NCBI GenBank assembly: GCA_024243835.1
Contig: JALPMN010000636.1
Coordinates: 1 to 55,909, forward strand
Direction: 5' to 3'
From: Enteropsectra breve
Taxonomy: Eukaryota; Microsporidia
Length of the DNA stretch: 55,909 bases
Part shown: one piece after another, positions 48,742-55,909 of the stretch
Numbering within the stretch: position 1 is the stretch's first letter
Layout: the number at the start of each line of letters is the position of its first letter
Notes under the pieces: model-generated
What the model saw: the letters and a program-made list of their open reading frames with translations, nothing else
Databases searched by the model: none
Told to the model about the DNA's origin: nothing
Translations under genes and position numbers: made by a program

Positions 48742-49122
48742 ATGATATTCAAAGAGAACATGATAGTGGTGATTACAAATGGACGCTTGGCTGGCAAAAA
48801 GGGTGTAGTTTTAAAAGCACTCGATGATACACATGTCTTAGTTGCAGGAGTTAACAGAGTTCCAAAGAGCGTGGAGGACCATGCTGCCCCATGGGAGAAG
48901 CGTAAATTTGCAAAGTTTCTTACATTTATTAAAAAGATAAATGTCAACCACGTGCTTGCAACAAGATATAAAGCAGATATGGGACTGACAGCTATCAACT
49001 GTGATGACGCCGTTAATGATGTAAAAGAGAAGCAGCTGCTTAATGAAAAGGCAAACAAGATGATGAAAGATGCTTATGAGGCCAGTAAGTCAAAGTGGTT
49101 ATTTAGCGCTCTGAAGTTTTAA
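48742..49122 (+). CDS. RPL27: 60S ribosomal protein eL27
   Basis: A 126-residue ribosomal protein eL27. The N-terminal KOW-type part reads NMIVVITNGRLAGKKGVVLK (family GKVVLVLAGRYAGRKAVIVK), then HVLVAGVNRVPKSV, FIKKINVNHVLATRY and the conserved end KWLFSALKF (family KWFFQKLRF). It is a structural protein of the large subunit. Length is close to yeast (136). No intron is needed to complete the family N-terminus. Confidence 0.95.
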   Translation: MIFKENMIVVITNGRLAGKKGVVLKALDDTHVLVAGVNRVPKSVEDHAAPWEKRKFAKFLTFIKKINVNHVLATRYKADMGLTAINCDDAVNDVKEKQLLNEKANKMMKDAYEASKSKWLFSALKF

Positions 49123-49164
49123 ATAAATTTTAATATAATATTTTAAATCTTTCGTGTATGGCAG

Positions 49165-49440
49165 GTGAGAAATACTCTATCTTGGGTTAGTGGTGTTTCT
49201 GGGCAGTCAAAGATATTCTTGGATATTATTAATCCTGCACTCTGCGGCAGAACAGTAATATGGCGGGCAGAATATGTGGGAGTCATAGTAAACAGGGTAC
49301 GTGTTGAAGGCCGCCAGAATCAAGATCGCGTGGGTCCTGGGCGGTATTGCTCGCGATTAAGGATGCTAGCTTTATACAACAGCTGCAAATGCATAGCCAG
49401 CGTCGAACAAAGTATAAGTTACCGAAGTTATTCGAAATCG
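49165..49440. ncRNA. GC-rich block, candidate non-coding RNA
   Basis: By hand count 49261-49380 is about 52% G+C, and 49161-49440 about 46%, against much lower values in the flanking intergenic DNA and a little above the coding genes. The plus-strand open frame through it starts at GTG and matches nothing. Local complementarity exists (GCCGCCAG near 49311 with CTGGGCGG near 49337; ATCGCG near 49325 with CGCGAT near 49352, mutually competing). I find no RNase P CR-I, SRP or snRNA signature on either strand. Confidence 0.4.
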
Positions 49441-49604
49441 TTAAAATATATAAATGCCTCTGATATTAGCGCCTAATAATTTTATTACTTTAATTTATAC
49501 TCGCATTTACTCATATCAGCGTATTTTTGTCTTTAAAGTATTTTGTTTATCCGTTGTTTATTTTGTTTTAAAGAGCCCACAAAAAGCATTCTTTATTATT
49601 TACG

Positions 49605-50588
49605 ATGCGTCATTTAATTTCATTAGTGGCGAATTGTGTGCTGCAGAACCAGATTTGCTGCTGGAACAACAATTATATTACCCGCAAGGCCCGTGATTAC
49701 TGCAGCGGACTTACTGAGCTCGAGCAGTTCTCTAAAATCAAGCTTGCATTTAGCGGGAAATGCCACCGAAATACAGAAAAATGTAAGGAGGAAGGCTGTA
49801 CTATCAAAAAAACTGTGCTAGCGAATGGCGAAAACCGCATTGACCTGCTTAAAAATCCAGAGTCTTTTTCGCCGCACGGCAGAGGAGGGCCCGAGGTCTG
49901 GAGGGACATATACGCACTGATCGAGACGAACAATGCGGCCAAAACCATAGTAAGTGGCCTGCAGTTTTCAATAAATACACATATTGCAATGAGATATTCA
50001 AAATGGTGCAGCTTTTACATCACAAACCCCTCAATATTCCAAAGGCGCTATAAAAAAGAATATGAGATGAATTTTCATTTATTGTATACGTTTGTGTGCA
50101 ATGCAATTACGAAAATAAATGAGAATCCGACAGACATAGACTCCTCTGTTCACAAGCTCTCTGATATGGTTTCTCAATCAAAGAGTCAATTTAGCACAAA
50201 AGGCGAAGAAATAAACAGCAAAATGGACATTCAGATAATAAATACCATGCTGCTATATCTAAACTGCCTCAGCTGTGAAAAATGCCTGCTCTGGGGGACA
50301 ATACAGCTTCGTGGCTTGCGAGCATCCCTTAAGCTTTATAAGAGAATCCCAATAACAGAGTTAGACGCAACATGTCTTGTGAACTTATTTGAGAGGCTTA
50401 ACTTCACTATGGACAATTATCAGAGTCTTCTGCATGCTTCGCGAGCCCGATGCGCAGCACTGTGGATCTACTACAATTGCTATTCAATTCTTGGTATTGG
50501 CCTTTTATGTTTTTTTGCAGGAACTTTTTACACTAAAATGCGAAGCGCGCGCCACCAGAACATTGAGTTTCTTGTTAAACAAAAATAA
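49605..50588 (+). CDS. ERO1: ER oxidoreductin Ero1
   Basis: A 327-residue Ero1, the flavoenzyme that oxidises protein disulfide isomerase in the ER. The catalytic C-x2-C pair is Cys224/Cys227 in CLSCEKCLLWGTIQLRGL, and the shuttle C-x4-C pair is Cys60/Cys65, the same spacing as yeast Ero1. FAD-pocket motifs are visible: GPEVWRDIYALIE, VSGLQFSINTHI and NPSIFQRRYKKEYEMNFHLLY. A hydrophobic C-terminal segment (about 297-317, GIGLLCFFAGTFY) may anchor it in the ER membrane, replacing the yeast C-terminal tail. The N-terminal signal is not convincing, so a start slightly different from this ATG is possible. Confidence 0.92.
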   Translation: MRHLISLVANCVLQNQICCWNNNYITRKARDYCSGLTELEQFSKIKLAFSGKCHRNTEKCKEEGCTIKKTVLANGENRIDLLKNPESFSPHGRGGPEVWRDIYALIETNNAAKTIVSGLQFSINTHIAMRYSKWCSFYITNPSIFQRRYKKEYEMNFHLLYTFVCNAITKINENPTDIDSSVHKLSDMVSQSKSQFSTKGEEINSKMDIQIINTMLLYLNCLSCEKCLLWGTIQLRGLRASLKLYKRIPITELDATCLVNLFERLNFTMDNYQSLLHASRARCAALWIYYNCYSILGIGLLCFFAGTFYTKMRSARHQNIEFLVKQK

Positions 50589-50982
50589 ACTGTTCTTAGC
50601 TTCATTTGCTGTCGGTTGAATAATTGGCGTTAGTGTGCTTTTACAGCGTCAGGGCTAAAAGCAAGTAGCCATTGCTATAAAACTAGCATAATTTGCATTT
50701 AAATGTACGTTTTTACAACAGAGAGCAAGGCTTATAAAATCTCGAAGAAGATATTTGTTGCACTTTGCTGGGCATTACCTGGTTAATTGTGCTGCAAGAC
50801 TCCCATACACTGCTTTACACCGTTGAGTCCACCATCAAGAATCTTTTTTCCCAAAGAATATTCATCATAAGTGTAGAAATTAGTTTGATACCTTCTGTGT
50901 TCCACATAGAAATGTACCTCTCCATATTAATAATGATCATGATGCATTAAAAACATTTACTTTCATTAAAAAGTTTAAGATT
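50589..50982. other. Intergenic, nothing supported
   Basis: About 390 bp between convergent ERO1 and the multispan gene. No RNA or ORF is supported. Confidence 0.5.
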
Positions 50983-51783
50983 TTATTTAAATGCCTTATA
51001 TTTTTCCAAAAAGTATATCAAAATCAGGCATACTGTCTTGAGAGGCATTATTGTCAACAGGACATCGGATTTACTATACAAATGGAATTTGCAGAATGTG
51101 TTCGTTAGAGAGAATGCAAATAGAGCAACAATATGCAGCAGATTATCTCTAATGTCATCTTTCATTGCGGATGCGCTTATATTTCCTGGGCTGCTTCTCA
51201 TTTCAGAGCAGAAAAGAAGAGACAGGGCAGGATAAAAAACGAAGAGTGTTGCTGGATCAATTCGCACACACAGGATCTGCATCAAAGCATTTGCTATTCC
51301 GTAATAGAGGGTTGTTATCACATAGACAACTGAGTATTGGGCAAAATGCGGATGCAGGTAAAATTCATACGCAAGAACTAAGCTGCCGACAAAAGCTACC
51401 AGAGCGGCCCTTTTTTCGAGCATTTTTTGCCTTCCGATAACGATGCTTAGAGCACCCAAAAGAAACAGCGACGAGACAAGTTCCATTGACATGCTGGGTA
51501 GACGTGAATGCAACTTTTCTCCATTTATATCTGCAATATATTCATTGATTTTTTCTAGTACTATCAGTGCTACGACTAGTAATATTTCCTCTCCTTGAAG
51601 CTTGATAGTTTTCTTCCTTGCGAAATTGATCTGGGCCAAAACAAAGATGCTTAAGTGCACAAGCGTTTTTGCTACGAGCGCATTTGTGCTTCTATTTATT
51701 GTGGATTGCATGCTTAGAAAATATATCCCGAACTCAGTAATAACGTACAGTGGAATAGTTATGCGGCTTTTACTGTTCATCAT
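50983..51783 (-). CDS. Multispan membrane protein, possible transporter
   Basis: A 266-residue protein with about eight to ten hydrophobic helices and short loops. Examples are LFLLGALSIVIG, RAALVAFVGSLVLAYEFYL, YVITTLYYGIANALMQILCV and LHIVALFAFSLTNTFCKFHL. Size and helix number recall the drug/metabolite transporter superfamily (nucleotide-sugar and triose-phosphate carriers), but no signature confirms it. The frame opens at a GTG five codons upstream of the ATG used here; the next codon is also ATG. Confidence 0.7.
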   Translation of the reverse strand: MMNSKSRITIPLYVITEFGIYFLSMQSTINRSTNALVAKTLVHLSIFVLAQINFARKKTIKLQGEEILLVVALIVLEKINEYIADINGEKLHSRLPSMSMELVSSLFLLGALSIVIGRQKMLEKRAALVAFVGSLVLAYEFYLHPHFAQYSVVYVITTLYYGIANALMQILCVRIDPATLFVFYPALSLLFCSEMRSSPGNISASAMKDDIRDNLLHIVALFAFSLTNTFCKFHLYSKSDVLLTIMPLKTVCLILIYFLEKYKAFK

Positions 51784-52915
51784 TTCGATATTGAGCACGC
51801 CGTAAAAAAGAAAAAAATAAAGCTGCGCAGGATTGAAAATTCACACAATGTCCAGAACATAAATAATGTGCTAGCACGAGCAGGCCAAACACTGGGAACA
51901 GGCCTTATTTCATCTAATCTGTGTTATCTAATTAGGTGTGAGCTGGAGGAGTGTCTACAAATACCATCATGGGTTAATACCTGTTGAGGTGCATGCCAGT
52001 CGAACAAATAATACTTAAAATATCAATACGACAAGTCTTAAAGACAATTTATAAGATCATTTATCATTTTTGCATTTCTATTTAGTTTTACTGGTGTGAA
52101 CTGTGACTTAATAATTTTGATAAATTATACTCGTACATTTTACTTTTCTATGGTAAACTTTTGCAAAAATGGCCTCGTTTCAAGCGTTTAGCCTCCTTTA
52201 TACAATACAACTTTGAAACGATGACTTTAGCGATGAAAAGCCCCATTATTAGGGGACAGCAATATAAAAAGTGTATAAACTCTTATCTGCTAAGTTGTAC
52301 TTAGATTTGCTAAGTTGTTTGCTTTTATGGAAAATTAGTAAGAGCAAACAGCTTTCTGAGCTCTTCTGCATGAGAAAGCACGTTCACATGATGTGCTTCA
52401 CTTAAAGAAAAATGATGTAAGACCATTACTTTGTGAATAATTCTGTTTTTTAAATGATCAATTTTATACAAATTATTTGTATAAATGAGAATTGCCTGTT
52501 TTAAGGGGTCTTTAAACTCAATGAATATTAATTTGGAACGATGAATTTTTGGCAGTTTGATTGTGTGAAATGCCTTGTGTCAGTTTTATTTTTAAAATTA
52601 AAATTTTATATCCTTCTTAGAATTTCCCTTGATTGGTTTAAAAGCACTTCCATTGGCCATTATTTGTCAAGTGTTGCCCCATGTAAAAACTCGGCCTTGC
52701 GATAAGTGTAATTTGTTATGAATGAAGCATGAGTGTTTTGAATAGATGCACTCGTGTAATTGGCATATTTAGTTTTAGGTATTTGTTGGTTTTAAATGTG
52801 CCAATACTGTTGTTCTGCAAAAACAAACAGAAAGAGAGTGATTTAAGACATGTTTCATACGGCAAACAAAATTTAAATAAAGGATTCTTATAAATAAAAA
52901 AAATTTTGCCCTTTG
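51784..52915. other. Intergenic; mildly GC-richer patch, no supported gene
   Basis: About 1.1 kb between divergent genes. 51841-52020 is about 41% G+C by count, slightly higher than the rest, with a short GGCC-closed hairpin near 51883-51906, but no RNA class or ORF is recognisable. Confidence 0.4.
52901..52912 (+). promoter_or_regulatory. AAATTTTGCCCT start signal of the AN1 gene
   Basis: AAATTTTGCCCT ends three bases before the ATG at 52916, the same string and spacing as for SEC23. Confidence 0.65.
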
Positions 52916-53269
52916 ATGACCAAAAGTAAAGAAACAATAGATGAGGAGAAGAAGGGAGAAAAAAGATTCGAATTATGCGCGTCTAAGTCCCCTAAAGCGC
53001 TGGGGAAACGCAAAATAGCAAGCGGCACCCCTGCCGAAGTCAAGCAAATCAAGGTGGTTGAAAACACGGTGCCGGAGGCCAAAACATGTGCGCACTGCAA
53101 TAAGAAGCTTAAGTTCATAAACACATATATATGCAGGTGCGAAAAGTCGTTCTGCACCATGCATAGATTTTTTGATCAACACAACTGTGAGTTTGATTTT
53201 AAGACAGATGCCAAAAACAAACTAAGAAACAACAATCCCAAGATTGTGGCTGAAAAGATAAAAGAGTGA
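52916..53269 (+). CDS. AN1-type zinc-finger protein
   Basis: A 117-residue protein. The C-terminal AN1 finger reads CAHCNKKLKFINTYICRC, then FCTMHRFFDQHNCEFDFK, with the family's C-x2-C ... CRC ... FC-xx-HR-xx-xx-H-x-C pattern and the trailing NNNPKIVAEKI (family NP-x-V-xx-xK). The N-terminal 55 residues are charged and show no A20 finger. ZFAND5/6-type relatives link ubiquitin to the proteasome and stress responses; that role is inferred from the family. The TTG before the ATG is not a start: AAATTTTGCCCT lies immediately upstream of the ATG. Confidence 0.9.
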   Translation: MTKSKETIDEEKKGEKRFELCASKSPKALGKRKIASGTPAEVKQIKVVENTVPEAKTCAHCNKKLKFINTYICRCEKSFCTMHRFFDQHNCEFDFKTDAKNKLRNNNPKIVAEKIKE

Positions 53270-54392
53270 AGGGACTGTTTGCATATCGACTATGGTGCAT
53301 GGAATAAATAGTATTAATGTATTCGGCACTGTCTTTCCATTTGTTTGCGGTGGGCTTGTATAATGCAGATTAAATTATAAGTTATGAACTAACTTCTTTA
53401 TCTTAAGATGATGAAACTAGCTGCAGTAGTTCATACGGCTCTAACTTTTTCCATTCTAAATGAGTATAAAATTTACTATTTTTATTTAAACTATTTTCAT
53501 TTTCAATATCACCCAAGCAATAGCACTAGGCCACAATATGCATTCCACTAGGCCACATTATGCATTCCGCTAGGCCACTTATGCATTCCGCTAGGCCACG
53601 ATATGCATTCCGCTCATCCTTTCATTGCTAGCAACCATCATATGCGTTATTTCGTTTTGAAGAAGTTACTCGCAAACAAGTGTGATGAGCAGCCACAGAC
53701 CGAATTTTTTGAAAATGATGATTTGTAGCTGCACTTCAGACTATGAAGCAAGCCTAGGCAGATGCATGCCTACTATTAGGACATTTGGCTTAAGTGACAC
53801 AAGCATCCTATGAAAACACCCGGAATGAAATGCAGAATACTCGGTGCCTGGATGAAAGAAATTCTATGCTATACTTCTGATTAAAAACTTGCGCTTGACA
53901 CGAAAGCATGGGAGGCAGAAGTCCTCAAAAGTAGGCTTATTTGAAAGCACCGCAAATTCAAACTTCTTTCTGTAATAAACACCATGTTATTTAAGAGTAT
54001 TTGTAACTAGATTCAATACACAATTCTTACAAATCATAATGTATCTTTCAGTACTTTCTGTTCGCTAATAAGCACAGCATCGTCCTCGACTTGCTGATGG
54101 CATGAAAGATGTTAGTAGCAAATAAAAGTGCTAGCTAGGAACTATGGGCACAGTTTGCAAAATGGACGCTCGCCGATCGTGCTTAATTTATGTCTTCTGC
54201 GCGACAATAATCATAATATCAATCCTTTAGAAATTAGCACTCTAAATTGTCTTTGATTAATAGAAAACAAACATCAAGAACTGCTATATTTCTACAAGCA
54301 CGGTTAAGAGCAGTTGCTTTGAGCTCGCGAGCAAACGTCTTTATTTGAGGTATTTCATAGACTGTTTTATTTTTTATTTTGCGAGCTCCAAA
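53270..54392. other. Intergenic with tandem repeats
   Basis: About 1.1 kb between the AN1 gene and MRE11. It contains four 22-bp tandem copies (53526-53612). The DNA after them (to about 53960) is slightly GC-richer than average but shows no supported ORF. Confidence 0.5.
53526..53612. repeat. 22-bp tandem repeat, four copies
   Basis: Unit CTAGGCCACAATATGCATTC plus two bases (CA or CG). Copies start at 53526, 53548, 53570 (21 bp) and 53591, with a few differences in the CAATATG core. Each contains the palindrome ATGCAT. Confidence 0.85.
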
Positions 54393-55769
54393 ATGAAAAT
54401 ATTTATAACATCAGACAATCATCTGGGTTACAAAGAGACAGATCCGCTGCGCGGAGATGACTCGTTTCACACATTTCAAGAAATTTTAGAACTTGCAGCT
54501 ATGCACGGAGCAGATATCGTCCTACAGGGCGGGGACTTATTCCACGAAAACAAGCCGAGCCGCAATACATACAACAAGGCCTTTCAAATCCTGAGAAAGC
54601 ACTGCCTGAAATCATCTGCTACCGAAGATGCATGCGATAAAATAAACCCCAGTGATGTAAAGATGCGTATTCTGTCGATACATGGGAACCATGATGACCC
54701 AAGTGGCTTTAATAGCATTTCACCGCTGAACATCCTCGAGAGTGCGGGGCTCATACACTATTTTGGGCGGTATCATAACTTGGAGGATATTGTGGTTGAG
54801 CCTATTATTATTGAAAACCAAAAAGTCGCGATATTTGGAATTGGATATATCAAAGACAGAAAAATGTATGCGCTTTTTAAGAACAAGAAGATCACATTTA
54901 AGCGCCCACAAGGAGAAGGGTGGTATAATATTCTAATGGTACACCAGAACCGTGTTTTCCGTGAAAATTCATATCTTCCCGAGGACTTTATTCCTGAATT
55001 TTTTGACCTTGTGATATACGGGCATGAGCACGAAAGTATTAAAATAAGCCATAAAAATTTTGAGGTAATACAGGTCGGAAGCAGTGTGCGTACCAGCCTG
55101 TGTGAGGGCGAGGCTGGTAATAAGTATGCCTATATGGTGACTCTTGGGAAGACAGCAGCCATTCAAAGGATGCAGCTGGAAACAGTAAGGCCACTTAAAA
55201 TGGGTTACCTTGAAGCTAGCCACAACTATGATGAGAAAAAGATCATTGAATATGCTCAGGACATGCTGTTGCAGCCTGTAAACTGCCTGAACAATGATGA
55301 GTTTATGGATGGTGAAGCAAAAAGACAGAGACTACCGAATGATTTGCTGCCACTGCTTAGAATAAATATCAGCCTAAGTGGTGCGATTCCCTTTAACAAG
55401 CATGCGGTAATGGAGTTTTTGGAGAAACACGTTGCAAATCCCCATGATGCGCTTCGTTTTATTAAAAAATCAAAAACAAACAGCGTAGTAGCTGCCAGTA
55501 CTAAGCCAAAAAGACAGAATGAAATTACTGAGATATATGATAAAATACTAGGAGAATGTAGCTTTAACATACTAACTAGCAACTGCATTGTGGACAGTCT
55601 GAATGAATATATACTAAAGGACAATAAGGATGCCTTTGTTACACTTATCGAGACAACCATTGGCGGGATATCAGAGCGCATTGGCCATGAAAATGTAATC
55701 TTCGATAACATAAATAAGGAAATTTCATGTGCAAAGCAAAGGAACGACAAGAGAGAGCAGGATAAATAG
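54393..55769 (+). CDS. MRE11: Mre11 nuclease
   Basis: A 458-residue Mre11, the nuclease of the MRX/MRN double-strand-break repair complex. The phosphoesterase domain is intact: ITSDNHLGY (D8-x-H10), QGGDLFHENKPS, IHGNHDDPSG, MVHQNR and YGHEHESI. The capping domain follows (VRPLKMGYLEASHNYDEKK). The C-terminal third is charged and shorter than in yeast (692 residues), lacking most of the Gly-Arg-rich tail. I trimmed the start from a TTG at 54345 to the ATG that gives MKIFITSDNHLG. It works in the same resection pathway as EXO1 at 10552-11643. Confidence 0.95.
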   Translation: MKIFITSDNHLGYKETDPLRGDDSFHTFQEILELAAMHGADIVLQGGDLFHENKPSRNTYNKAFQILRKHCLKSSATEDACDKINPSDVKMRILSIHGNHDDPSGFNSISPLNILESAGLIHYFGRYHNLEDIVVEPIIIENQKVAIFGIGYIKDRKMYALFKNKKITFKRPQGEGWYNILMVHQNRVFRENSYLPEDFIPEFFDLVIYGHEHESIKISHKNFEVIQVGSSVRTSLCEGEAGNKYAYMVTLGKTAAIQRMQLETVRPLKMGYLEASHNYDEKKIIEYAQDMLLQPVNCLNNDEFMDGEAKRQRLPNDLLPLLRINISLSGAIPFNKHAVMEFLEKHVANPHDALRFIKKSKTNSVVAASTKPKRQNEITEIYDKILGECSFNILTSNCIVDSLNEYILKDNKDAFVTLIETTIGGISERIGHENVIFDNINKEISCAKQRNDKREQDK

Positions 55770-55909
55770 TCTTTTTATTAGAATTTACAGCATGAAAATT
55801 TATCAGGCCCTATAGCTTATACAACAGGAAACAGCTTAGAGCGGTGTAACTTTATTTGAATCCTGATTTTCAGTATAGTTAAGCATATATTAAAGTAATG
55901 TTTAATTTA

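Noticed and set aside
49181..49190. GGGTTAG resembling telomeric repeat or telomerase template
   Set aside because: A single 7-base match inside the GC-rich block; no tandem telomeric sequence nearby.
49165..49476. 103-codon plus-strand ORF
   Set aside because: It starts at GTG, has no recognisable motif and its composition is explained by the GC-rich block.
1..55909. tRNA, rRNA or CRISPR features
   Set aside because: No cloverleaf with a convincing TTCRA loop, no conserved rRNA core sequence and no regularly spaced direct repeats were seen on either strand.

Overview
The window looks like a chromosomal segment of a microsporidian (Fungi-related intracellular parasite). Evidence: intron-free, shortened versions of conserved eukaryotic genes; a mitosome-type Hsp70 and a Pam16-like import-motor subunit with no other mitochondrial genes; a ricin-B-like secreted protein; and AAATTTT / CCC start signals a few bases upstream of many ATGs, as described for Encephalitozoon and relatives. 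About 61% is coding by my addition (31 host CDS plus one retroelement ORF). AT-rich intergenic gaps of 0.3-1.6 kb suggest a less compacted lineage. I cannot name the species.

Layout. 1-4.8 kb: an Eaf6-like chromatin subunit, then a complete Ty3/Gypsy element (962-4766) with identical 119-bp LTRs. 4.9-14.8 kb: mitosomal HSP70, an ArfGAP, RPN11, EXO1 and SEC23. 15.4-23.4 kb: an unknown helical protein, a YL1-C (Ies6-like) protein, KRR1, a ricin-like secreted candidate, a two-TM protein, a Rab GTPase, PAM16 and PP1. 24-31 kb: SSL1, a DHHC acyltransferase, an ISY1-like splicing factor, a Tc1/mariner-type MITE and CTP synthase. 31-38.3 kb: a large coiled-coil protein, a wrecked pogo-like transposon, an amino-acid transporter, a probable RNase MRP RNA gene and a disordered membrane-anchored protein. 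38.5-47.7 kb: a HECT ligase, a coiled-coil protein, CCR4, glycyl-tRNA synthetase and a nuclear-looking unknown. 47.7-55.8 kb: degenerate repeats, ribosomal protein eL27, an unexplained GC-rich block, ERO1, a multispan membrane protein, an AN1 zinc-finger protein and MRE11.

The genes are independent housekeeping functions: secretory pathway (SEC23, ArfGAP, Rab, ERO1, DHHC), ubiquitin-proteasome (RPN11, HECT), DNA repair (EXO1, MRE11, SSL1), rRNA processing and translation (KRR1, MRP RNA, eL27, GRS1), mRNA turnover and splicing (CCR4, ISY1) and mitosome import (mtHSP70, PAM16). I see no operons, tRNA genes, rRNA genes or CRISPR arrays.

The observations I rate highest are the retroelement whose single ORF runs through both LTRs, the primer site and the polypurine tract; the RNase MRP RNA recognised from an interlocking P1/P2/P4 fold with the bulged U; a CTP synthase that seems to have lost its synthetase active-site motifs while keeping its glutaminase triad; and the internally deleted pogo element. 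Several upstream-extended ORFs begin at TTG or GTG; I trimmed these to the first plausible ATG, using the CCC signal where present.
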